34,166 bases of DNA, from NCBI GenBank assembly GCA_913050175.1, contig CAJXAF010000007.1, positions 1 through 34,166 of the forward strand, written 5' to 3'. Position numbers and translations under genes: made by a program. A model generated the notes under the pieces. It saw nothing but the letters and a program-made list of their open reading frames with translations, did no database searches and was not told the DNA's origin. The DNA comes from an uncultured bacterium. GTDB lineage: Bacteria; Omnitrophota; Gorgyraeia; Duberdicusellales; 4484-171. How positions within the stretch are numbered: the first letter of the stretch is position 1; every line of letters starts with the position of its first letter. Positions 9,286 through 17,615 of the stretch are shown one piece after another.

Positions 9286-10983
9286 TCAGGAAAGAGTTTC
9301 TAAGGAGTCTGCCTGGCGTTGAAGTTCTAAGATCTTAGTTGAAATAAACCTATTGAGTCTCCTCTTTTCAATAAAACCAACTATAGTCTTATCCTGGTTT
9401 ATGACCGCAAGGCACTCAATATTGTAATTATCAAGCTCTTCCTTAACTAGAGCTAATTTTGACTGAGGCTCGATCGTAGTTAAGCACGGCTCCATAAGAT
9501 CAACAGCCAGAAGAAGGTCATTTAATCCTGTCTCCATAAAGATATTTCTAATGCTGTCTACAGTTATAATACCGATGATTTTATTGTTTTTATCAACAAC
9601 CGGATAGTATAAGTTTGTGCTTTTACTAAAAATAGCCAGTATCTCTGATAAATGCATATTCTTATATAATAAAGGTGGTTTTTTATCCATGAGGTCTTGG
9701 GCAATTGTGGTATCGATTAAATCATCCTCAGTAATATTAAGTCCTACCTCTTTTGCCTTAGTCAAAGAAAATTTTGTCAAAGCCGGACCAAGAAGCTGGG
9801 AAATAAAAGTTGTTGCCGTAATCACAATAACGATAGTATTGCCAATTTCGCCGGGAAAATGCTGAGCAGCCAAAATTGATAAGCCTACAGCTACTCCAGC
9901 CTGAGGGAACATACTCAAGGCTAAATATTTCCTAACCGATTTTGGAGCATTGGATATGTTGGCACCGAGACGCGAACCAATGATTTTGCCCAACATGGTG
10001 CCAACCAAATAGACAAATACCAGTAAAAAAATTACCGGAGCCATTTGACGCAAATTGAGCTTAGCCCCAATGAGAACGAAAAAAAGAACATATATCGGTG
10101 GTGAAAAAGATTCAATTAATTTAAAAGCATCTTTACTCCTTCGAGGCTTAAAGTTGGCAACGATAACCCCTAAAGTCATAAGTGATAAAAGCATATCTAC
10201 TCCTATGGCAAGAGATAAACCGACCAAGAGCAGGATAGTTCCGATAGAAAATGCTAAAACTCTTGCTTCTTGAGAGTACTTTTTTAAAATCTTACAGAGA
10301 ATAAATCCAAAGAAAGTACCAATTATTATCGCACCCAAAATTTCATAGACTGGGAGGATTAAAGATGAGATCAAGCTAGTCTGTGTATCTCCAATCAATA
10401 TCCCGGCAATGCTTGAGGCAATCACAAAGAGTAAAAGAGCCAAGCCATCGTCTAAGGCTACTATGCCTAAGATAGTACGAGTTAGCGGCCCCCGAGTCTT
10501 ATATTCACGTAAGACTTCTGTTGTCGTAGCCGGGTCAGTAGCTGAGGCTATAGCTCCAAAAAGAATAGAGATTGCAAAGGAAAGCCTAAAATCACCAAAG
10601 ACAAATCCACCCACCAAGCCAATAAGGATACTGACAATTAAAAAAGGAGCAATACCTTCGCAAAGAAGTATAATTAACAATTGCTTGCCATACTTAGCAA
10701 ATACTTTTTTCTTGAGCTCTCCTCCAACCATAAAACCAATTAGACCTAAAGCAAAGTAGTTAAACGGTGCCAAAGTAGTAATAATACCCTTATTGATTAT
10801 GTTTAATCCGGTCTCACCAAGGATTACCCCAATCAGGATATACCCGACAACTTTTGGTATTTTTAGCTTTTGTAAAAGACGGCCGCCTATCACTCCGGAA
10901 AATAAGGCTAAACCGAGGAGAAAGAGAATATTTAAATGCTGGATTGAAATTTCTTGAAAAACACTAGTAAAACTTTCAGACAT
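9286..10983 (-). CDS. Kef-type/CPA2 Na+(K+)/H+ antiporter with C-terminal CBS pair
   Basis: LKIPKVVGYILIGVILG; GAIASATDPATTTEVLREYKTRGPLTRTILGIVALDDGLALLLF; C-terminal CBS motifs. Confidence 0.93.
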   Translation of the reverse strand: MSESFTSVFQEISIQHLNILFLLGLALFSGVIGGRLLQKLKIPKVVGYILIGVILGETGLNIINKGIITTLAPFNYFALGLIGFMVGGELKKKVFAKYGKQLLIILLCEGIAPFLIVSILIGLVGGFVFGDFRLSFAISILFGAIASATDPATTTEVLREYKTRGPLTRTILGIVALDDGLALLLFVIASSIAGILIGDTQTSLISSLILPVYEILGAIIIGTFFGFILCKILKKYSQEARVLAFSIGTILLLVGLSLAIGVDMLLSLMTLGVIVANFKPRRSKDAFKLIESFSPPIYVLFFVLIGAKLNLRQMAPVIFLLVFVYLVGTMLGKIIGSRLGANISNAPKSVRKYLALSMFPQAGVAVGLSILAAQHFPGEIGNTIVIVITATTFISQLLGPALTKFSLTKAKEVGLNITEDDLIDTTIAQDLMDKKPPLLYKNMHLSEILAIFSKSTNLYYPVVDKNNKIIGIITVDSIRNIFMETGLNDLLLAVDLMEPCLTTIEPQSKLALVKEELDNYNIECLAVINQDKTIVGFIEKRRLNRFISTKILELQRQADSLETLS

Positions 10984-11050
10984 AACTACCTCAAATCTAT
11001 TAGTTTTTATTCTAATTTACAAGCGCCCATTAAACACCTCTAGCAGGCTT

Positions 11051-11080
11051 TTGTCAAGAATAATATATATATTATATAGC
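11051..11080 (+). promoter_or_regulatory. Putative promoter of the prenyltransferase-ispH operon, including a 14-bp AT palindrome
   Basis: TTGTCA at 11051 followed by an AT-rich -10-like region; perfect palindrome TAATATATATATTA at 11061-11074. Confidence 0.35.
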
Positions 11081-11135
11081 TAAATTAGGTGTGGTTCAAC
11101 TTGCTCTTAAGAGTCCTCTATGCTATTATAGCCCT

Positions 11136-12176
11136 ATGTTTAGAGATTTAAAATCAAAAGTTGACCGGGAGTTAAAGATTTTTTCCCAAGAATTGCAAAA
11201 ATCAGGCTTTCTTAAAGGCCTTCCGCCCTTAATAGCCACGAGCATAAAGGACTTTATTCTCGCTGACGGTAAGAGAATAAGGCCCATCTTCTACTTAAGC
11301 GGCTACCTTGGTTTTAAAAAAAAACCTAATTCCGGGCTTTTTGAAAGCTCAATTGCTATTGAGCTCTTGCATGACTTTTTCCTAATCCATGATGATATCA
11401 TCGACAAATCCCTTACCCGGCGGGGGAAACCATCAATGCATACAATGTTTAATAATTATCTTAGTAAATTTAAGAATTTAAAATTTTCTGGTGAAGACTT
11501 AAGTATTGTTATCGGCGATATAGTATACGCTCTGGCTGTCAGCCAATTCATGCTGATTAAAGAGAGCCAGCAACGCAAAGAAAAAGCGCTGAATAATTTT
11601 TTGAAATCAGCGTCTCTTACCGCAGGCGGTGAATTTATTGAACTTATCTTAAACTTAAAAAAGTTTGAAAAAATTACTAAAGCCGATATTTTAAAAGTCT
11701 ATGATTATAAAACTGCTCATTATACCTTTAGCTCGCCTCTGACTACCGGGGCAATCCTAGCCGGGGCAGATAAAAAGCAAATTGGTTTACTGTTTGGTTA
11801 CGGTTTAAACTTAGGCCGGGCCTTTCAGATAAAGGATGATATCTTAGGAATTTTTGGCGATGAGAAAAGAATTGGCAAGTCAACTCTAACTGATTTACAG
11901 GAAGAAAAGAAAACTCTAATTATCTGGTACGCACACAAAAAGGCTGACTTAAAAAGTAAAAAGATACTTAAAAATATTCTTAGCAAAAAAAAGGTAACCA
12001 GAAGTGATCTAAAAAAAGTTAAAAATCTTATAATTGAAACTAAAGCTTTGAATTACTGTCTGGGAGAAATAAAAAACCTAGAGAGAGAAGCAAAAGCAAT
12101 ACTGTCATCATCAAAATTAAGCTCTAAATACAAGAATGTCCTTTTGGCTTTAACTAAAGACATCTTAAACTACTAA
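11136..12176 (+). CDS. Polyprenyl (isoprenyl) diphosphate synthase; likely start at ATG 11136 rather than GTG 11091
   Basis: First Asp-rich motif HDDIIDKSLTRRGKPSMH; second motif FQIKDDILGIFGDEKRIGKS; KTAHYTFSSPL. Confidence 0.92.
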   Translation: MFRDLKSKVDRELKIFSQELQKSGFLKGLPPLIATSIKDFILADGKRIRPIFYLSGYLGFKKKPNSGLFESSIAIELLHDFFLIHDDIIDKSLTRRGKPSMHTMFNNYLSKFKNLKFSGEDLSIVIGDIVYALAVSQFMLIKESQQRKEKALNNFLKSASLTAGGEFIELILNLKKFEKITKADILKVYDYKTAHYTFSSPLTTGAILAGADKKQIGLLFGYGLNLGRAFQIKDDILGIFGDEKRIGKSTLTDLQEEKKTLIIWYAHKKADLKSKKILKNILSKKKVTRSDLKKVKNLIIETKALNYCLGEIKNLEREAKAILSSSKLSSKYKNVLLALTKDILNY

Positions 12177-12178
12177 AA

Positions 12179-13036
12179 ATGACTATTAGAATAAATGTTG
12201 CTAAATCTGCCGGATTTTGTTTTGGTGTTAAACGGGCTTTGACTATTGCTCTGGATACCGCAAAAAAAAGCAGTGATGTGGTAATGCTTGGCGATGTCGT
12301 CCATAATGAAGATGTTGTAAGAGAAGTTCTCGGTTCAGGAATAAAGAAAATAAAATCATTAAGCAAGAGCAGCGATAAAACTCTCCTCATAAGAGCTCAT
12401 GGCGCAGCCTCAAACACTTATAGAAAAGCTAAATCCAGAGGGTTTGCGATTGTTGATGCAACTTGTCCAATGGTAACAGAAATCCATGAAATAGCTAAAA
12501 AATGTGAAGCCAACGGTTATCAGGTAATTGTTATTGGTGATAAGAAACACGATGAAGTATTAGGCATAGTCGGTCAGCTTAAGAAAAAAGCTCTGGTAAT
12601 TGACGGGATTAAGACAATTGACCCTGCTCAACTTAAGAAATATAAAAAAGCAGCTGTCGTTGTCCAATCAACTCAAAATCTCCAAAAAACTCAAAAGATA
12701 GTAGATAAATTAAGTAAACATATCAAAGACTTGATTTTTCATAATACAATTTGCCGACCAACTCAAACCAAACAGGAAGAAATACAGAAAATGCCGCTAA
12801 AAAATGATCTCATGGTCATAATCGGCTCAAAAACAAGTGCTAATACAAAAAGGCTCTATGAATTATCAAAAAGTTTAAATAAAAAAACTTTTTGGATTCA
12901 ATCCCAGCAAAACCTCAAGCTGTCTTGGTTTAAAAGTGTAAAGTCAGTTGGAATAACTGCCGGTGCCTCCACCCCTGATAAGACTACCAAAAGTGTTGTC
13001 AGCCAGATAAAAAAACTTATTAAGCAAGTTTCTTAA
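12179..13036 (+). CDS. ispH: 4-hydroxy-3-methylbut-2-enyl diphosphate reductase
   Basis: AGFCFGVKRAL; LGDVVHNEDVV; IRAHGA; DATCPMV; NTICRPTQTKQEE; GITAGASTPD. Confidence 0.96.
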   Translation: MTIRINVAKSAGFCFGVKRALTIALDTAKKSSDVVMLGDVVHNEDVVREVLGSGIKKIKSLSKSSDKTLLIRAHGAASNTYRKAKSRGFAIVDATCPMVTEIHEIAKKCEANGYQVIVIGDKKHDEVLGIVGQLKKKALVIDGIKTIDPAQLKKYKKAAVVVQSTQNLQKTQKIVDKLSKHIKDLIFHNTICRPTQTKQEEIQKMPLKNDLMVIIGSKTSANTKRLYELSKSLNKKTFWIQSQQNLKLSWFKSVKSVGITAGASTPDKTTKSVVSQIKKLIKQVS

Positions 13037-13069
13037 TCTCGTTCAATAAAAAATAAAAAAATCTAATTC

Positions 13070-13486
13070 TTAGGAAAAAGGCAGGGATGGTGTTTCCTGG
13101 GAGAAACGAAGCCCCATTTTGTAGGCATCATCTGACTGACTATACTTTACCCAGACAACTAAAGCGTTTACCTCTTGAATTTGAGGGCCTTGTGACCTGA
13201 GTCTGAGTGCGCAACCAATAGGTATTGGTTTTGTCTGATCACCATTGCCATTATTGATTTTTAATTCACACTTCTGATTAAACATCCAAAAACTGCATTT
13301 AACACATTTTGAGCACTCCCAACTCTTAGGAACTATAGCCATGAAACCTTGGCGGGAAACATTTACTAAACTAAAAGGAATATTGTAGGAGATTTGAGCT
13401 TCGTCTTTTTTCTGATAAAGGTTAGCAACCAATTCGCCTTTTTTCTTAAAGCGTGAGTATTTTCTTTTTTCTTTGAAGTCACTCAT
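13070..13486 (-). CDS. PilZ-domain protein with an internal cysteine cluster
   Basis: RKYSR (RxxxR) and NVSRQG (NxSxxG) PilZ signatures; insertion ECSKCVKCSFWMFNQKCEL. Confidence 0.82.
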   Translation of the reverse strand: MSDFKEKRKYSRFKKKGELVANLYQKKDEAQISYNIPFSLVNVSRQGFMAIVPKSWECSKCVKCSFWMFNQKCELKINNGNGDQTKPIPIGCALRLRSQGPQIQEVNALVVWVKYSQSDDAYKMGLRFSQETPSLPFS

Positions 13487-13492
13487 ATAAAT

Positions 13493-14329
13493 TTAATCTC
13501 CAACTAAAAGATGAGCTTTTCGCTTAGGTATATTTTTTTTCGCTGCCTGGGTTAGTGGTCCGTAGCCTAGCTTACTTTGGCTAAAGCTTAACCTTTGCCG
13601 GTATGCCCCCGGTGAAATCTTAGTACTCTGTTTAAAGACTTTGCAGAAATATCCTGGATCAGTGCAACCCACCGCATAGGCAACTTGAGAAATTGAAAGT
13701 TTTTTATTCCTTAAGAATTTAATACTCTTATCAATTCTGATTTTAGTTAAATAGCGAATAAAAGAGATGCCAATATGCTTTTTAAATAAGTGGCTTAAAT
13801 GAAAATAACTTATATTAAATTCCTTAGCTACAGTTTTTAAAGAGATGCTGCTTTGATAAAAATCCATATTTATGTGCTGGCAAATCTTCTTTAGAACTTT
13901 TTTAGAGTGTTCGGCTGAATCAGAAATTGAAAAAGCTGAAGTTGGACATTCACAATAATAAAGATAATTAAAAATATCAAAAATAAGCTTGTTAAAACTG
14001 TCACTGATTTTGTTATCAGCCAAAGATATATCTTCAGAAACTACACTTACTAAACTTGCCAAAGATACGCCATTATGTATCGGCACAAGACTAAGGTTTA
14101 GACCAAAAGGACAGGGTGGGTGGTAATAGGTCTCCCAGGTTAATTTTTGACTTAAGGAAGTTATATATTTTAGACAGTTTTTACAGTTATTCTTAGAGCA
14201 GATATGAGAAGGTAAATTCTCAGCCTGATTGATCTTTCCGACATTAATAAAGTTAAGCCTTAGATCACCACAAGCCTCAATATGGCTCTTCCATCTTTGA
14301 GTAATTTTTAAACTCTCAAAGTATTTCAT
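13493..14329 (-). CDS. AraC-family transcriptional regulator with Cys-containing PocR-like sensor domain
   Basis: C-terminal HTH_18: ISYFHLSHLFKKHIGISFIRYLTKIRIDKS...SISQVAYAVGCTDPGYFCKVFKQSTKISPGAYR; N-terminal CSKNNCKNC ... HPPCPFGL. Confidence 0.88.
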   Translation of the reverse strand: MKYFESLKITQRWKSHIEACGDLRLNFINVGKINQAENLPSHICSKNNCKNCLKYITSLSQKLTWETYYHPPCPFGLNLSLVPIHNGVSLASLVSVVSEDISLADNKISDSFNKLIFDIFNYLYYCECPTSAFSISDSAEHSKKVLKKICQHINMDFYQSSISLKTVAKEFNISYFHLSHLFKKHIGISFIRYLTKIRIDKSIKFLRNKKLSISQVAYAVGCTDPGYFCKVFKQSTKISPGAYRQRLSFSQSKLGYGPLTQAAKKNIPKRKAHLLVGD

Positions 14330-14479
14330 ATATTTTAGAAGGTTAAAGAAGTAGTATTAGAACATATTGAAATTAATAAGTCAATTAAATTTTCTTCATC
14401 TTAGGACTTCAACCCTCACAGAGAAAATCGATTGCTGGTATTGGATTTTTTTAAAATTATCATTAAACTTAACTTAAAT

Positions 14480-16093
14480 TTAATTGTAGGAGCCAAACAT
14501 AAGTCTGACTTGAGCCAAGATATAAATAAGAGAACTTTTAAAAAAAGTTCCTAAAGAGCCCATTACTAGCTGAGGTAGCTTCTTAAAAGAATCTGCCAAG
14601 GCTTGCTTACCCTTAGCCTTGGGCACAATAGCAGTAATAAGAATAAAAGCTGAAACAAAACCAACGATGCCTAATAAAATTAATCGCCCCTTTATCTGGG
14701 GAATACTAAAATAATAAACCGGCTTAGAGAATTCCCGAAATAAAAAAGGTATAGGCAGCCAAGCAAAGAAAGTCAAAATAAACGGCCACAACCCGTAAAA
14801 AAAGTATTTCTCTAATAAAACAAATGCACATTTAAGTTTACTAGCAAGAGGGACTTGTTTGCTTTTGAGGAGACCGCGCATGAGAATAGGGAAGTTTTCT
14901 ACTTCCCGGGCAGTAAAATTATCATGGCTCATATTTTGACTTAACAGCTTTGTTGATTGAGTCAAATTAGCAATGTCTACATTTTCCCTTACATAAACCG
15001 GGGCCACTTCGTAAGTATCTCCATATTTTAGAAAAGCCTTCCAGGAAAAAGCCGCTTTAAAAGAAACTACATCAGTTGGTAAGCACCCTAGATCAATTAA
15101 CATAGATAAACTCATGCTGCTAGGTAAAAAATTTGATAATTCCCTAGGATTAGTTGACTCCGGTACTTTAAAACAAAGTGCACTTACTTGACAGTACTTC
15201 TGACTAGTTGGACTTTTAGCAAAATCCTGACTAAAAGAAGCAATCGGCTGAAAGCTAAGTTTGGTTCGATTTGGTGATGCCATATAAAAATATGTAAGTC
15301 CGGCAAAATACTTAGAATTCATAACCCGAGGCAAATCCAAAAATGTAGTTATAACATTATCTAAAGGCAATGATTTAGATTTAAAGAATTCGCTGGCAAC
15401 ATTAATTGCACTATTAATTGCTAAAGCTTTTTCTGAAACCACTAGCCCCCGGCTCTTAGTTGCCTGTACTATCTGAAGTTTAAGAAAATCATTTGTATAG
15501 CTTTGGGCTATTTTACTTATTGAATCTTTAAGTAAAGGCTGGACATTGGAATCAAGTGCGAGAATAACAAATATTTTTTGGGGAGGAAAATAACTTAAAG
15601 TGATGCTCTCTAGGGCCTCATCAAGAAGATTCTGGCTTCCGCTGCTTAAAGGGATTATTAAGCAATGGTAGACATCATCAAAACGCATAGGCAAATCTTT
15701 AGTTTGCCGCAAAACACTGATTTCAGCCTTATGGTAGGCGACTGACTTAGCTTCCCGGGAATTAGCTTCAATCATATCCGCATAATAAAGCTGTCTGAGA
15801 TACTCGCTAATGCCATTTAAACCCTTTGCTCGTATATTCCAATCAGCGAATTCAGCATCCATCGAAAGTCTCTTATTGGTCTCACCTACTAAGCTTTTAA
15901 GATAAAAAATGCGTACAATGATATATATAGATAAGGCCATCACTATCACGCTGCCGATGAATGGCTTGTAAATAGCAGTAAAGATTAAACCAGAAACACT
16001 TGCTAAACTTAAAAATCCGGGAAGAATTTCAAAAACTCTCTGGTAAAATTTGCTTTCAAAATCTAAATTGTTGCGGGAAAATTTAAAATTCAT
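14480..16093 (-). CDS. Degenerate GT2-family membrane glycosyltransferase homologue, catalytic motifs lost
   Basis: Scaffold segments KYFAGLTYFYMASPNRTKLSFQPI and YEVAPVYV plus flanking TM segments; expected DxD, ED and QxxRW positions are substituted. Confidence 0.75.
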   Translation of the reverse strand: MNFKFSRNNLDFESKFYQRVFEILPGFLSLASVSGLIFTAIYKPFIGSVIVMALSIYIIVRIFYLKSLVGETNKRLSMDAEFADWNIRAKGLNGISEYLRQLYYADMIEANSREAKSVAYHKAEISVLRQTKDLPMRFDDVYHCLIIPLSSGSQNLLDEALESITLSYFPPQKIFVILALDSNVQPLLKDSISKIAQSYTNDFLKLQIVQATKSRGLVVSEKALAINSAINVASEFFKSKSLPLDNVITTFLDLPRVMNSKYFAGLTYFYMASPNRTKLSFQPIASFSQDFAKSPTSQKYCQVSALCFKVPESTNPRELSNFLPSSMSLSMLIDLGCLPTDVVSFKAAFSWKAFLKYGDTYEVAPVYVRENVDIANLTQSTKLLSQNMSHDNFTAREVENFPILMRGLLKSKQVPLASKLKCAFVLLEKYFFYGLWPFILTFFAWLPIPFLFREFSKPVYYFSIPQIKGRLILLGIVGFVSAFILITAIVPKAKGKQALADSFKKLPQLVMGSLGTFFKSSLIYILAQVRLMFGSYN

Positions 16094-16140
16094 AAGTATA
16101 ACCTTTATTTTTTAAACAAACAATAAGAACCAATAATACC

Positions 16141-17505
16141 TTAGGGAATTATTGGGTAACTTATAAGCTTATTCGTCATAGGATCCAGATAGTAAAGCAA
16201 GCCGGTTTCTTCCGAATAAAGGATAGAAGATCCCTCTTTTACTCTTACGATCGGATTTAATCTCTCTAAACTAGCATAGTTAAGTTCAAATAAAAAAACT
16301 TCATTGTCGTCTCTAATAATGATGTGTGAACCCTGATAAACAAAAAATGCCTGCTCAATCTTATTGGCACCTTTAAAAACCCAGATTACCTTAGGGGTTT
16401 GACTAACACCTAAACGTTCAGCGCCAAGATCAATGATTCCCACCTTGTCATCCTGCCAAAGTAATATTCGCCTTAACTGATAATCAAAGATAAAATCTTT
16501 CACTCCTTCTTCAACAAATCTGTAGGGAGCTTTATTTAAAGAAAGGCTGCCTTTCTTTAAACCTAAAAATAGGATAACATTTCCAAATAAAGGCCTGACT
16601 TTAAAATACCCTCCTTCAGAAAATAAAAATCTTCCCTGAAGAGGGTCGTTTATTAAGTCAATTACCTTATTTTTCTCAAAATCATAGACTTTTACAGTTT
16701 TTATCTCCTTAACCACCAAGACTCCGCGCTTATATGCTCCATAACCAATAGCATCTTCAAAATACCTGGGTGAGTTTCGACCAGAGTTAAGGTCTATACG
16801 ATTAATAAAATTATCTTGAAATGAAAAAAGTTGGCTTAAGTCTTTTGGATCCCACTCTATGCGGCTGGGATCGCCGGTCACTAAATCAGTAATATCCTTA
16901 ACCAGCACTGAATCGCTCAAGGGCTTAAGGAATATGTATTTTTTTACTCCTAAGGCATCACACTTTACTAAAATAGCCTCACTACCCCTGACAGAAAAAA
17001 TCGATAGGACTTTTGAGCCCCAGGGAACAATACCTTCACTAATGAATGGCATTAACTTATCATAGCGCCAATTATAGAAAAAATAATCTCGTATATTAGG
17101 ACCCTCATTAACTATAAAAAGATCATCAACAAAAAATGTAGTTAAATTTTCGAAAACGCGGTCGCTAAGCTTTTTAGCTATTGGTTTATCTGGTAAAAAT
17201 AATACCTTATCAAGGGCTTTATCTTCTGCCTGCGCCAACCAGATTCGATAATAAGCTAGCTGGTGATCCTTTAATTTTAGCTGCATAAAGTAATAACCGG
17301 GAAGGAGCTCTTCTAAAGTCGTTGGGCTAGATTCCTTAAAAAGGCTATTGCCTAAATAGATTGAGGCGCCAGGCGGCCTAGTCTCTATGTAGAGTGAGGA
17401 ATAGTTAGTGGTAAAGTATCCGAATGTATGTAGGATAATTAAAGGACAGATAATTGCATAAAGGGCGACAAAGGAATAGAGACCTGACTTGTTTAATATT
17501 TTCAT
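16141..17505 (-). CDS. Membrane-anchored PEGA-domain protein with a large extracytoplasmic beta-rich region
   Basis: N-terminal TM, then YSSLYIETRPPGASIYLGNSLFKESSPTTLEELLPGYYFMQLKLKDH (PEGA); repeated beta-type segments follow. Confidence 0.8.
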   Translation of the reverse strand: MKILNKSGLYSFVALYAIICPLIILHTFGYFTTNYSSLYIETRPPGASIYLGNSLFKESSPTTLEELLPGYYFMQLKLKDHQLAYYRIWLAQAEDKALDKVLFLPDKPIAKKLSDRVFENLTTFFVDDLFIVNEGPNIRDYFFYNWRYDKLMPFISEGIVPWGSKVLSIFSVRGSEAILVKCDALGVKKYIFLKPLSDSVLVKDITDLVTGDPSRIEWDPKDLSQLFSFQDNFINRIDLNSGRNSPRYFEDAIGYGAYKRGVLVVKEIKTVKVYDFEKNKVIDLINDPLQGRFLFSEGGYFKVRPLFGNVILFLGLKKGSLSLNKAPYRFVEEGVKDFIFDYQLRRILLWQDDKVGIIDLGAERLGVSQTPKVIWVFKGANKIEQAFFVYQGSHIIIRDDNEVFLFELNYASLERLNPIVRVKEGSSILYSEETGLLYYLDPMTNKLISYPIIP

Positions 17506-17537
17506 ATTGTTTAGAAATTAAACTATTTCAATGTATT

Positions 17538-17543
17538 ATTATA
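17538..17543 (-). promoter_or_regulatory. Putative extended -10 (TGCTATAAT) upstream of the PEGA gene
   Basis: Minus strand reads TTTTGCTATAATAATACATTG about 35 nt upstream of the start codon. Confidence 0.4.
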
Positions 17544-17615
17544 GCAAAATATTAGAAAAATGTGAGGTTTTTTAATTGTTTTGCTGATTTTGAGGGTAAG
17601 CAGTAAAAAGATTAG

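Noticed and set aside
12154-12390. Minus-strand 78-aa ORF at the start of ispH
   Set aside because: Antisense to conserved ispH coding sequence.
13037-13069. Possible bidirectional terminator between convergent ispH and the PilZ gene
   Set aside because: A/T-rich spacer but no convincing GC stem-loop found by eye.
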